Assembly (NCBI RefSeq): GCF_000474235.1
Contig: NZ_BATA01000002.1
Coordinates: forward strand, 1-64,000
From: Halarchaeum acidiphilum MH1-52-1
GTDB lineage: Archaea > Halobacteriota > Halobacteria > Halobacteriales > Halobacteriaceae
Length of the DNA stretch: 64,000 nucleotides
Direction: 5' to 3'
Part shown: piece by piece, positions 45,339 to 54,908 of the stretch
How positions within the stretch are numbered: position 1 is the stretch's first letter
Layout of the letters: each line of letters starts with the position of its first letter
Program-made: the position numbers and the translations under genes
The notes under the pieces: model-generated
Told to the model about the DNA's origin: nothing
The model's input: only the letters and a program-made list of their open reading frames with translations
Database searches by the model: none

Positions 45339-47362
45339 TCACAGGGCGTCACGGACGTCGTCGGACCACCGGAGTTCGCCGTCGTAGATCGTCGGCGCGT
45401 CGGCCGCGTCGAGGAGCGAGCGCGCGTCCGCCCGCGAGAGCGTCAGCGTCGTCTCGTTCCCTCGGAGGTGTCGTTCCGCGTCCGCCGACGCCGGGAGCCG
45501 ATACGCGGTGCCGTGCCACCACACGGAGTGGGCGTCGTACGTCACCTGGACGCGATCGTCGCCGACCGGCTCGACGGCGAGCGTCGCGGGCGACGCATCG
45601 CTCGATCCGGCGACGACGTGCGTGCCGTCGCCGACGACGGCGTACTCCTTGCCCATGGCGATGCGCCGGCGAGCGAGACGGAGCGCGCGCTCGATCTCGA
45701 ATCCCGCGACGAGCAGGCGAGCGAACGCCGTCCCGACGCGTGCCGCCTGCTCGTCGAGCACCTTCCGGAACGTCACCGCGCCCGCGACGCTCCCGCGCTC
45801 GACGAGTTCGAGACCCTCGTGGTAGGAGCCACACGCGTTCAGGAAGAAGGTCCGGGCGTTCGACGTCTCGACGTCCGCGGCGGCGAGCGCGCCGTCCGCG
45901 CAGCGCAGCCCGTCGGACTCGCAGTGGCCGATGTAGTGGACGAAGTCGTGCTCGCGGGCGAAGACGGCCGCGAGCTGCGCGCGCGTCAGGTCCTCGCGGA
46001 GCGTCACGTCCATCGGGACGTCGGCGGCGCGCTCGCGGTAGATCTCGGCGACGCGGGCGTGCTCGCTCGCCATCGCGGCGTCGTTCAGGATCACGGCGAC
46101 GGAGAGCGGATCGCCGTCCGTGGCCGTCGCGCGGTCGCTCCCGTACGCCCGCGATCGCGTCTTGAACGCGTCGATGGGTGTCCCGTCGGCCAGCCAGCCG
46201 TGGACGCGCCCGCGACGGAGGCGGGGCTTCACGACGTCGACGGCCGCTGTCGATGTCGCCGGTTCCTCGCGATAGAAGGCGTCGAGCGAGCGCCGCAGCA
46301 GCTCGCGACCATCGAGCGCCGTGCTCTCCGGCGGGTAGACGTGCCCGAGGCGATGGAGGACCGCGGGGAGCGCGCGGGCGTTCTCGACGGTCGGCTCGAC
46401 GTACATCGCGAGCGGCCACTCCGGCAGGTCGCCGCGCACGTCGGCGTACGGGACGTCGAGATACGTCCGGAGGCGCTCGGCGATCGGGCGCTCGACGGTC
46501 GCGTCCGCGTCGATCTCGAGTCGATCGAGCAGGTCCGTCTCCGCCGTCGGGCGACCGGCGGCGGCGAGGCGAACGAGGCAGTCGAGCCAGAACGTCCGTT
46601 CGAGGAGCGCCGGCGCGTCCCGCGCGGGATCCGCGAGCTCGCGGCGGACGCCGACGGCGGACGCGCGGAGGGTCGGCGTCGCGTCCTCGACGGTGCGGAC
46701 GGACGCCGAGAGGTAGTAGGCCAACGGTGCGGCGACGAACAGCGTCTCGAACTCGGGCGGGAGGACGAGTTCGACGCCGGTCTCGGGGGCGCTTGCGGTG
46801 CTGTCCGTGGCGTCGCTCGCCGGGTCGAACGCGAGCGCGGGCGGGTGGTGGCGCATCGACGGCGCGGAGCGCGCCGCGGTCGTCGTCGCGTGCGCGCCCC
46901 CGAAGGTGCTGAGCGCGGCGCCGATGCCCGCTGGCGTGGGCGGGACGGTGATCGTCTCGTCGGCGTCCCGAACGCGCGATCGGAACCCGAGCGTGAGATC
47001 GCGCTCGTCCGGGAAGGAGAGCGCGACGCCGGGATCGCGCCCGCGATGCGCGACGGTGGCCGGACCGTCGAATCGGAGGAACGTAGCGACGGCGGCGTCG
47101 GTGGCGAGGAGGTACGAGCCGTCGTCGAGCGCGGACTCCCCGATCCGAGGGCGACGCGCTCGCCGGTCGCGGTCTCGACGAGGGAGACGGGCGTTGCGGG
47201 GAGGGCGAGCCCGCTCGCGGTGCCGGCCGCCGTCGCGTCCACGGGATGCGGGATGGCTCGCGGCTCGCCGCCCGGTCGCCAGTCGGGCGCGCGGACGACG
47301 AGTTCTCGACTCGCCCCGTCGACGACCCGGAGTCCGTCTCCAGTCGGCTCGTACGCTAGCAC
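45339..47362 (-). CDS. CHAT-domain caspase-like protease, single-base frameshift
   Basis: About 674 residues once one C is restored at about 47145 (ERVALG to GESALDDGSYLL). The first frame covers residues 1-71 from the GTG at 47362 and the second covers the rest. The C-terminal 250 residues are a CHAT domain, a caspase-like fold. The histidine motif is FVHYIGHCESDGLRC (about 532) and the cysteine motif is TFFLNACGSYHEG (about 564), both catalytic residues present. The middle region is helical and may bind a partner. CHAT proteases are often activated by a partner and kill or signal, but no partner gene is adjacent. Confidence 0.8.
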
Positions 47363-47535
47363 GTCCCGATGAGTAGCGGGAGGGGCCGGATGAATCTGAC
47401 GCGAGCGTCACGTCGCGTGACACGTCGCGAGCGGGTCGCCCGGACCGGTGCGCGGGCGGGCGCCGACCGTCGCTGGTACCGTCGATTTTGGTCGAAGTCG
47501 GGTAGTTTAAGCCCGCCGCGCGGGCCACTCCTAGC

Positions 47536-48782
47536 ATGAGCTACGACCGGGTCCGGGCGGTCGACGACGAGGTGGCGGAGGCGCTGACGGGCGAGCGCGA
47601 GCGACAGAACGACACGCTGGCGATGATCGCGAGCGAGAACCACGTCAGCGAGGCGGTCCTCGAAGCGCAGGGGAGCGAACTCACGAACAAGTACGCGGAG
47701 GGGTACCCCGGCGAGCGCTACTACGGCGGGTGCGAGTACGCCGACGAGGTCGAGACGCTCGCGATCGAGCGCGCGACGGAACTCTGGGGTGCCGAGCACG
47801 TCAACGTCCAGCCCCACTCGGGTTCCTCGGCGAACATGGGCGTCTACTTCTCCGTCCTCGAACCCGGCGACAAGATCCTCTCGCTCGACCTGACGCACGG
47901 CGGGCACCTCTCGCACGGCCACGACGTCAACTTCGCGGGCAAGCTCTACGACGTCACCCACTACGAGATCGACCCGGAGACGGGCCGCCTCGACTACGAG
48001 GCGCTCGCGCGCAAGGCCGAGAAGACCCAGCCAGACATCATCGTCTCGGGCTTCTCCGCCTATCCCCGACAGGTGGACTGGGAGGCGATTCAGGAGGCCG
48101 CGGACGCGGTGGGCGCGTACCACATGGCGGACATCGCGCACATCACGGGGCTGGTCGCGGCGGGCGAACACCCCTCGCCGGTCGGGATCGCGGACTTCGT
48201 CACCGGTTCGACGCACAAGACCATCCGCGCGGGCCGCGGCGGCATCATCATGTGCGACGAGGAGTACGCCGACGCCGTCGATACCGCCGTCTTCCCCGGC
48301 GCGCAGGGTGGGCCGCTCATGCACAACATCGCCGGTAAGGCCGTCGGCTTCGGCGAGGCCCTCGAACCCGAGTTCAAGGAGTACGCCGCGCAGGTCGTCA
48401 CGAACGCCGACGTGCTCGGCGAGACGCTGCAGGAGCACGGCTTCTCGCTCGTTTCCGGCGGGACGGACACGCACCTCGTCCTCGCGACCTCCGCGACTCC
48501 CACCCGGACGTCACGGGGAGCGACGCCGAGGAGGCCTTAGAGGAGGTCGGCATCGTCCTGAACGGCAACACGGTGCCGGGCGAGACGCGCTCGCCGTTCA
48601 ATCCGTCGGGTATTCGCGCCGGCACGCCCGCCCTCACCACTCGCGGCTTCGAGGAGGCCGAGATGCGCGAGGTCGGCGACCTCATCGCCCGCGTCATCGA
48701 CAACCTCGGCGACGAGGAGGTCTACGCGGAAGTCGCCGCGGACGTGCGGGAACTCTGTGACGACCACCCGCTGTACGAATAG
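47536..48782 (+). CDS. glyA: Serine hydroxymethyltransferase GlyA, single-base frameshift near the end
   Basis: GlyA converts serine and tetrahydrofolate (or tetrahydromethanopterin) to glycine and the methylene form, feeding one-carbon metabolism. The PLP-enzyme landmarks are [26 protein letters not shown] (residues about 34-59), [19 protein letters not shown], and the Schiff-base Lys in [15 protein letters not shown] (about 220). Near 48486 the frame should read [18 protein letters not shown], but one G is missing, giving a premature TAG at 48538. The rest, from [20 protein letters not shown] to the stop at 48782, follows in the other frame. Restored length 415 residues. TATA-like TAGTTTAAGC at 47502-47511. 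Confidence 0.94.
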
Positions 48783-48936
48783 CGCGGTTCTGAGCGCGAG
48801 CGAAGTTCGACGGAGAAACGAACGGGGAACGCGTGAGACCTGCGAGTAGCGCGGTTCCGTAAGAGGCCGCGAGAAGACGAGACGCGAGGAGTCGCGGGTG
48901 CGCGCACGGTCCACGCGCGCGGCTTCTCCGTCCGTC

Positions 48937-51136
48937 TCACGCTTTTTGTCGCCCCCCGTCGAGCGCGGCGCTCGCGGGGTCCATCTGGCTCCCGCTGTCG
49001 CCCTGCACGCCGTCGACGGCGGACGGTTCCGTGACGACGCTGACGTCGTCCGTCCGTGTCGCACTGGATCGTCACCGTCGCGAGGTGGATGTCGCTCGCG
49101 CCGGGCCGGTAGCGCTTCTCGACGTTGACGTCCTACATCCACGCGCGACTGCCGTCGGCGGCGACGGCGTGGCGTCCGCGTCGCCCTCGAGGTGGAGGGC
49201 GACGTTGCAGCCGCTGAGGCCGTCAGGGACCTCAGGGAGCGTGAGGTTCCCCGTCGTCCCCGTTCACCGTCGTGACGCCGTGGTCGGCGTCGTCAACGGT
49301 GAGGTCGAGTGCCGACTCGGCCGTCGCGTTGTGGACGTCGATGGCGACGGTGTCGTTGACGAAGTTCCGACCGACGGGGTCCGTGCGGTTCGCGACGAGC
49401 GTGTACTCGCCCGGCTCGCTGAAGTTCAGCGTCGCGGTCCCGTTCGCCCCCGTTTGGAGCGTCCGGTTGCCGACGAAGAGCGTCACGTCGGAGACGTTCG
49501 TCCCCCCAACCCGCCGCGTGACGTTCACCGTGACGTTCTCGCCGACCGCGACGTGGCTGTCGTTGACTGTGGCATTGAGGCCGACGACGCAGCGCGTCAC
49601 GTCGACGCGCGTGCTGGAGACGCGCCACGTGTTCGTGCCATCGCCGGACTTCTTGCTCGTCAGCGTATGCCGACCGGTCTCGTTGAACCGGATGTACGCG
49701 ATGCCGTTCGCATCAGTCGTGTCCGTGTCGTTCGGCCCGAAGACCCTCGCGCCCTCGACGGGGTCGCCGGCGATGGCCTTCGTGACGCGGAAGGCGGCGA
49801 CGTCACCGGCCTGAAGCTCGCTCGTCGACGTGCGCTGGAGGACGAGCTGGATACCCTGGTAGTGCACCGTGACGTTCCGCGTGTCGTTCCGGTACTGGGC
49901 GTCGGAAGCGTTCTTCGTTACCGTAACCGGGTACTCGCCGATCTCGGTGAACGTGTGGTTCGCGAGGCCGCTCGCGTTCGTCCGCGCGATCCGCGTGCCG
50001 TTCGCGTAGAGGCTCGCGTTCGCGATCGGGTCACCCGTACCGCCCTCGATGACCTTGAACACGGTCGTGTTGTTCGGTCGCGGCTGGGAGGTGACGACGG
50101 AGAGCTTCGGCTGGACGACGACTGGCGATAGCGTGACGTTCAGCGTGTCGTTCACGTAGTCGGCCGCCCGCGTGTCGTTCACCGCCGTCCGGATCGTGTG
50201 GTTCCGTCTGGCCGTGTAGTTCAGCGTCGCCTGACCGTTCTCTCCCGTCGTGAGCGTCCGGTTCGGCCCGGCGACGAGCGTGACGTTCGACGCGACGGTA
50301 CTGTTGTCGTACTTCGCGCCGACGGTGAAGTTCTCGCCGGGCGCGACCGGCCCGGAGGAGTCCGAGCGATAGAGATTCAAGCCCATCGTCGACGACGCCA
50401 CCGTGAGGTTGTGCGTGGCGTTCGCGTAGCGGACCTGCTCCGTCGCGTTCTTCGTCGCGGTCAGCGTGTAGTTGCCACCTTCCTCGAAGACGACGTCACC
50501 GGTGCCGTTCAGCGCCGTCGTCTCGTTGCCGTAGTGGAGCGTGACGTTGACCGGATTGCTGGTGTGACCGTTCTTCACCGTGACGGTCGCGTTCGTCCCC
50601 GGCTGGATCGGGCTTGCCGGCTTCGAGGTGAACTTGAGCTGATCGACGCGCTTCGACACCGTGACGTTAAGCGGCCCCGCGGCCGTGTAGTTCGTCTGCG
50701 CGGTGTCGTTCTTCGTCGCGGTCAGCGTGTAGTTCCCGACCGCGGGGAACGTCATGTGGTTCTCGCTCGCGTTGAACCGCTGGGTGTTGTTCCCGTAGTG
50801 GAGCGTGACGTTGAGCGTCCCGCTCGTGGCCCCGTTCTTGACCTGAACCGTCACGCTCTCGTTCGGACGGATCGGACCGTTCGAGGTGGGGTCCGTCGAG
50901 AAGTGGAGCGCGTTCTCCTCCTTCGTGTCGTTGAGCGCGTATGTCGCGCTGCCGGCGGCGGTACGGTGTAGTTGTGTACTGTTCGTCCCGGTCGTCTCGA
51001 GGGCGACTGCCGACCCACTCACCGCGGGGGCCGCGGAGTCGCTCGTGCCGACCGCCGCCGCGCCCGCGCTCGCCGGAACTACCGTGCCGGCGACGACGAG
51101 GAACGCGACGAGGACGGCAATGTGTCGGCGTCTCAT
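48937..51136 (-). pseudogene. Decayed secreted repeat protein (Ig-like repeats, cohesin-like end)
   Basis: The 5' part (to 49232) is open for 634 residues. It begins with a Sec signal peptide (MRRRHIAVLVAFLVVAGTVV, then an AxA-like site) and continues as at least six beta-sandwich repeats, each ending in a sequence like GNYTLTATKN or GEYPVTVTKN with many N-glycosylation sequons. The 3' part (48937-49231) is broken: NLTLPEVPDGLSGCNVAL, then DVNVEKRYRPGASDIHLATV after a TAG stop, then DVSVVTEPSAVDGVQGDS, in three frames. That end resembles the C-terminal cohesin-like domain of haloarchaeal surface proteins. More lesions than the single-base breaks elsewhere point to true decay. The TnpB element sits just upstream of its start. 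Confidence 0.68.
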
Positions 51137-51206
51137 CTTGCTGTAACGAGGAAACCCCGCCGTTTACGACGGGGAGGAATCGCGTTCGTGAAGGCCACCT
51201 CTCGCC

Positions 51207-51341
51207 TTACAGCGGCCCCTCGGTGTCCAACGCCTTCGCGCCCTGTATGACGAGTCCGCGCCACGTCAGGCCGTGTGCCTCTTTCACTTCGCTCAGTCGT
51301 TCGTGCTCTTCGTCGCTCACTTCGATGTTCAAGTTCGGCAT
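51207..51341 (-). CDS. Small ribbon-helix-helix-like protein of the TnpB element
   Basis: A 44-residue protein, MPNLNIEVSDEEHERLSEVK followed by EAHGLTWRGLVIQGAKALDT. The strand-helix-helix layout is that of Arc/CopG-type DNA-binding domains. It reads away from tnpB with a 58-base shared upstream gap. I recall such small genes beside haloarchaeal IS1341-like TnpB elements. It could control the element's own promoter. Too small for most gene callers. Confidence 0.65.
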   Translation of the reverse strand: MPNLNIEVSDEEHERLSEVKEAHGLTWRGLVIQGAKALDTEGPL

Positions 51342-51399
51342 CTCCACCGGAACTTAGTTTTTCGATAGTCTTAACTTGCATGGGTTCGTTGGTACTGGT

Positions 51400-52632
51400 G
51401 TGACCGCCACCGCCACGAAAACGTTGCAGGCGACGCTTGCGCCCCCGACGGCGCACAAAGAGCGTCGGCTTCAGCGTACCGTGGCGACGTACCGCCGTGC
51501 CCTCTCGGAGTCCTTCGACTCCGGCGCGGACACGCAGTCGGCGGTCAACGATGTCGTCACCGGCTACACGCTCACGTCCTACGCCAAAGACGCGCTCAAG
51601 AACTACGTCCCGCAACTTCGGGACACGTACAACGCTTCGGAATTCGAAGACGACCACCCCGTTCGGTTCACAAACCGGGGGTGGCGTCTCGACCACTCCG
51701 AGGACCGAACACACGAGTTCTGTTGGCGCGTCCCGCAGGCCGGGCGTGGCAACGCCTTCTGGATTCCGCTCCGCATCAACCCCGCGCAACGGGAGTTGTG
51801 GGGCGACCTGCTCGACGGCGACGCGACGGTCGGCGAGTTCCGGCTGACCGAGAACCGCACCAACTGGGTGCTTCACGTCACCGTCGAGTACACGGTCGCG
51901 GAACCAGAGGAGCCGGACGACCCGACGCCGGTCGGCTTCGACATCGGCGAATCCAAACTCCTGACGGGCTGTGCCTGTCGGGACGATACTCCGACCCAAC
52001 CGTGCATCTACGACGGCGGACGCGTCCGCCACCTCCGCAAAGAGATGTTCACGACCCTCCGCCGTCTCCAAGCGCGAGATGCCGAATGGCGCGTGGACGA
52101 GCGATTCGACCACTACCAAAATGCTCTCACGGACATCGTGGAGAAGGCGTCCCGCGAAGCCGTCGAGTACGCCCGTTCCTTCGAGAATCCGGTTATCGTT
52201 CTCGAAGACCTGTCGTATATCCGCGAACATCTCGACTACGGGAAGTGGATGAACCGGCGACTCCACAACTGGGCGTTCGCGCGTCTCACCGGACGTATCG
52301 AGGACAAAGCCCGTGACGCGGGAATCCCGGTGCGGTTCGTGAACCCGGCGTACACGTCGCAAACGTGCCATGCCTGCGGCCACCTCGGGTCGCGGTCGTC
52401 GCAGGCGGCGTTTCGATGCACGAACGCTGAGTGTTGGGTTTCGGAGTACCAAGCGGACATCAACGCGGCGGCCAACATCGCTGGCCGCCTCAACCCGTGG
52501 GGAGAGAGGTGCGCGCTGAAACCGCACACCAGTGACTCGCCACGGGACGGGAGTGCTTGTGACAGCACCGCAGGACACCGCACGCCGAGTCGGCAACCCC
52601 GACAGACGACGCTTGCGGCGTTTCAGTCCTGA
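51400..52632 (+). CDS. tnpB: RNA-guided endonuclease TnpB
   Basis: A 410-residue TnpB, the ancestor-type of Cas12. The split RuvC motifs are intact: GFDIGESK with the first Asp (about 200), VIVLEDLSYI with the Glu (about 276) and EYQADINAAANIAG with the last Asp (about 358). A zinc finger CHACGHLG...CTNAECW lies between the last two. The GTG at 51400 (MTATATKTLQ) is preferred over TTG at 51376 because a TATA-like CTTAACTTG is then about 25-28 bases upstream. The catalytic residues suggest the protein could still cut DNA with a guide RNA made from its 3' end. Confidence 0.88.
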   Translation: MTATATKTLQATLAPPTAHKERRLQRTVATYRRALSESFDSGADTQSAVNDVVTGYTLTSYAKDALKNYVPQLRDTYNASEFEDDHPVRFTNRGWRLDHSEDRTHEFCWRVPQAGRGNAFWIPLRINPAQRELWGDLLDGDATVGEFRLTENRTNWVLHVTVEYTVAEPEEPDDPTPVGFDIGESKLLTGCACRDDTPTQPCIYDGGRVRHLRKEMFTTLRRLQARDAEWRVDERFDHYQNALTDIVEKASREAVEYARSFENPVIVLEDLSYIREHLDYGKWMNRRLHNWAFARLTGRIEDKARDAGIPVRFVNPAYTSQTCHACGHLGSRSSQAAFRCTNAECWVSEYQADINAAANIAGRLNPWGERCALKPHTSDSPRDGSACDSTAGHRTPSRQPRQTTLAAFQS

Positions 52633-52692
52633 AACCTCCCTCGACGCGAGGCTTCCCTTGTAGGAAGCCCCGTCCTTTAGGGCGGGCGAGGA
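52560..52692 (+). ncRNA. Candidate omega RNA (reRNA) at the tnpB 3' end
   Basis: TnpB proteins use a guide RNA made from the end of the tnpB gene and the right end of the element. The last 70 bases of the gene and the hairpin GCCCCGTCCTTTAGGGCGGGC near the right end would form its scaffold; the guide would be the sequence just past the end (from about 52690). This is inferred from the family, not from a visible conserved motif. Confidence 0.4.
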
Positions 52693-52961
52693 TGTCACTG
52701 CGGGATGACGAGTCGAGCGTCCGACGCATAAGTCCTCACAGATCGGATATAGCTACTGGCCGAGCGATTCAGCGATCTATATTCGTTGTGGCCGTTCCGG
52801 CGTCGCCGTCGGTACCATCCCGCGTCGGTGATGCACGGGCGCGCGGCGTCCCGGTTCTCCGCGTCGTGGGATAGCACGACCGTGCATATTTAGTCGAGTA
52901 CGGGCGCGCTTTTGCGCACGTATCCGAGATGTTAAAGGAGGCCGAAGGCGGACGTAGGAGT
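52693..52961. promoter_or_regulatory. Intergenic region with promoters for folD and the displaced repeat gene
   Basis: This 269-base gap holds a TATA-like GTTAAAG at 52931-52937, about 28 bases before the folD ATG. On the minus strand GACTTATGCG (52728-52737) and ATATAGATC (about 52775) look like TATA boxes for a minus-strand gene. No such gene lies here, but the decayed repeat gene at 51136 would have started about here before the TnpB element came between them. No other gene is seen. Confidence 0.4.
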
Positions 52962-53855
52962 ATGACGCACGTCGTAGACGGGAACGCGGTCGCCGAGGAC
53001 GTCCGTGACGGTCTGAGTGACGCCATCGGGACGCTGAAATCGGAGGGGGTCGAGCCGGGACTCGCCACGGTGTTGATGAGCGACGACGACGCCTCCGCGA
53101 CCTACGTCTCGATGAAGCAGCGGGACTGCGAGGAGGTCGGGATCGAGGGCATCCACGTCGAGATCGACCCCGACGCGCCCGCCGAGGAACTCTATGAGAC
53201 CATCGACGACCTGAACGCCGATCCCGACGTCCACGGCATCCTCGTCCAGCTGCCGGTTCCGGATCACGTGGACGACCGGGAGGTGCTGCGCCGCATCGAT
53301 CCCGCGAAGGACGTCGATGGCTTCCATCCGGAGAACGTCGGGCGCCTCGTCGCGGGGAACGCGCGCTTCAAGCCCTGCACGCCCCACGGCGTCCAGAAGC
53401 TCCTCGCGTCGGCGGACGTCGAGACGGACGGGCAGGACGTCGTGGTCGTCGGGCGCTCGGACATCGTCGGCAAGCCGCTCGCGAACCTCTTCGTCCAGCG
53501 CGGCGAGGGCGGGAACGCGACGGTCACGGTCTGTCACTCCCACACCGAGGACCTCGAAGCACACACCTCGCGCGCGGACGTCGTCGTCGCCGCCGCGGGC
53601 GTCCCCGAGTTCATCGACGGCTCGATGCTCAAGGAGGGCGCGACCGTCGTCGACGTCGGGACGAACCGCGTCGACGCGGACACGGAGAAGGGGTATCGCC
53701 TCACCGGCGACGTGGACTTCGAGAGCGCGAAGGAGGTCGCGGACGTCATCACGCCCTCCCCCGGCGGCGTCGGCCCGATGACGCGCGCGATGCTCCTCTA
53801 CAACACCGTGAAGGCCGCGAGCGACCTCGCGGACGTGAACGTCGAACTCCCGTAG
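52962..53855 (+). CDS. folD: Bifunctional methylene-tetrahydrofolate dehydrogenase/cyclohydrolase FolD
   Basis: FolD oxidises methylene-THF to methenyl-THF and hydrolyses it to formyl-THF. The 297 residues show the active-site segments SATYVSMKQRDCEEVGI (about 47-63, with Tyr and Lys), VHGILVQLPVPDHV (about 92) and PCTPHGVQKLL, the NADP-binding VVGRSDIVGKPLANLF (about 163), and SPGGVGPMTRAML near the end. The ATG at 52962 fits the TATA-like GTTAAAG 28 bases upstream; an earlier in-frame ATG at 52929 is less likely. With glyA it forms the one-carbon pair that is separated here. Confidence 0.94.
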   Translation: MTHVVDGNAVAEDVRDGLSDAIGTLKSEGVEPGLATVLMSDDDASATYVSMKQRDCEEVGIEGIHVEIDPDAPAEELYETIDDLNADPDVHGILVQLPVPDHVDDREVLRRIDPAKDVDGFHPENVGRLVAGNARFKPCTPHGVQKLLASADVETDGQDVVVVGRSDIVGKPLANLFVQRGEGGNATVTVCHSHTEDLEAHTSRADVVVAAAGVPEFIDGSMLKEGATVVDVGTNRVDADTEKGYRLTGDVDFESAKEVADVITPSPGGVGPMTRAMLLYNTVKAASDLADVNVELP

Positions 53856-53903
53856 TCCGCGACGCGCCTCACTTTTTTGCTCGCGGCCCGCGAGAGCGAC
53901 GAT

Positions 53904-54857
53904 ATGGCGGACGAACCGAGCGACGACGTGCAGGCGGTGCTCGACTATCTGGCCGAACTGGATCGACCGGAGACACACGAACTCACGCCCGAGCGCGCCC
54001 GCGAGGCCACGAGGGCGCTCCGCGGCGACGAGCCGGTCGCGGCGGTCGGCGCCGTCACCGAGCAGGTGGTCCTCGGGCCGGCGCGCGGCATCCCGATCCG
54101 GATCTACGAGCCCGCGAGCGACGGCCCGCACCCGGTCGTCGTCTTCTTCCACGGCGGCGGCTTCGTCGTCGGCGATCCCGGCACCCACGACGCGTCCTGT
54201 CGGCTCCTGACGAACGCCGCGGACGTCGCCGTCGTGAGCGTGGACTACCGACTCGCGCCCGAACACCCGTTCCCCGCGGCGGTGGAGGACGCCTACGCCG
54301 CCACGGAGTGGGTCGCGGCGCACGGCGACGATCTCGGCGCCGACCTCGACACCGATCGGCTCGCGGTCGCCGGCGACTCCGCGGGGGGGAACCTCGCGGC
54401 CGTCGTCGCGCTCGCCGCGCGGGAACGCGACGGACCCGACATCGCACAGCAGACTCTCGTCTATCCGGTGACGGACTTCCGCGAGGGCGAGGCGTACGCG
54501 TCCTACGATGAGAACGGCGAGGGCTACTTTCTCAGCGCGGCCGATATGACCTACTTCCGGGACCACTATCTCGACTCGTGGGTCCACCCGTCGGACCCGT
54601 ACTGCTCGCCGCTCGCGGCGTCGAGCCACGCCGACCTCCCGCCGGCGACCGTCGTCACCTGCGGGTTCGACCCGCTTCGCGACGAGGGGGTCGCGTACGC
54701 CGACGCGCTCGACGCGGCCGGTACGCCCGTGACGCATCGCCACTACGACGATCTTATTCACGGCGTCATCAACATGGTCGCGCCGCCGCTGGACGTCGCG
54801 GGCGGCCGCGAGGTCATCGATGACGTCGCGGCCGATCTCGACGCGAGCCTGCGCTAG
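53904..54857 (+). CDS. Alpha/beta hydrolase, hormone-sensitive-lipase family esterase
   Basis: A 317-residue esterase of the HSL (family IV) group. The oxyanion hole is FFHGGGFVVGD (about 78-88), the nucleophile elbow is AGDSAGGNLAA (about 153-163), the acid is in TCGFDPLRDEG (about 252), and the His is in YDDLIHGVINM (about 283). Length and order are standard. It starts 48 bases after folD. The natural ester is unknown. Confidence 0.88.
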   Translation: MADEPSDDVQAVLDYLAELDRPETHELTPERAREATRALRGDEPVAAVGAVTEQVVLGPARGIPIRIYEPASDGPHPVVVFFHGGGFVVGDPGTHDASCRLLTNAADVAVVSVDYRLAPEHPFPAAVEDAYAATEWVAAHGDDLGADLDTDRLAVAGDSAGGNLAAVVALAARERDGPDIAQQTLVYPVTDFREGEAYASYDENGEGYFLSAADMTYFRDHYLDSWVHPSDPYCSPLAASSHADLPPATVVTCGFDPLRDEGVAYADALDAAGTPVTHRHYDDLIHGVINMVAPPLDVAGGREVIDDVAADLDASLR

Positions 54858-54908
54858 CCGGACCGCGGGTGACGGTCTGGGGTCGGACGCACGCCGAGTC
54901 GAACGGGG

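Larger units (their letters stand above)
51148..52692 (+). mobile_element. IS605-superfamily element with TnpB only (IS1341-like)
   Basis: Left end hairpin GAAACCCCGCC-GTTTACG-ACGGGGAGG (about 51150-51176) and right end hairpin GCCCCGTCCTTTAGGGCGGGC (about 52660-52684) bracket a 410-residue TnpB and a tiny divergent ribbon-helix-helix gene. There is no TnpA transposase and no terminal inverted repeats or target-site duplication, as usual for this superfamily. It therefore depends on a TnpA elsewhere. Borders are approximate to about 10 bases. Confidence 0.75.

Noticed and set aside
42548-47362. A defence island made of YcaO, TbsP and CHAT genes
   Set aside because: The spacing (115 and 132 bases) and different promoters do not show an operon, and TbsP belongs to metabolic control. 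No known defence gene is present, so the grouping is not claimed.
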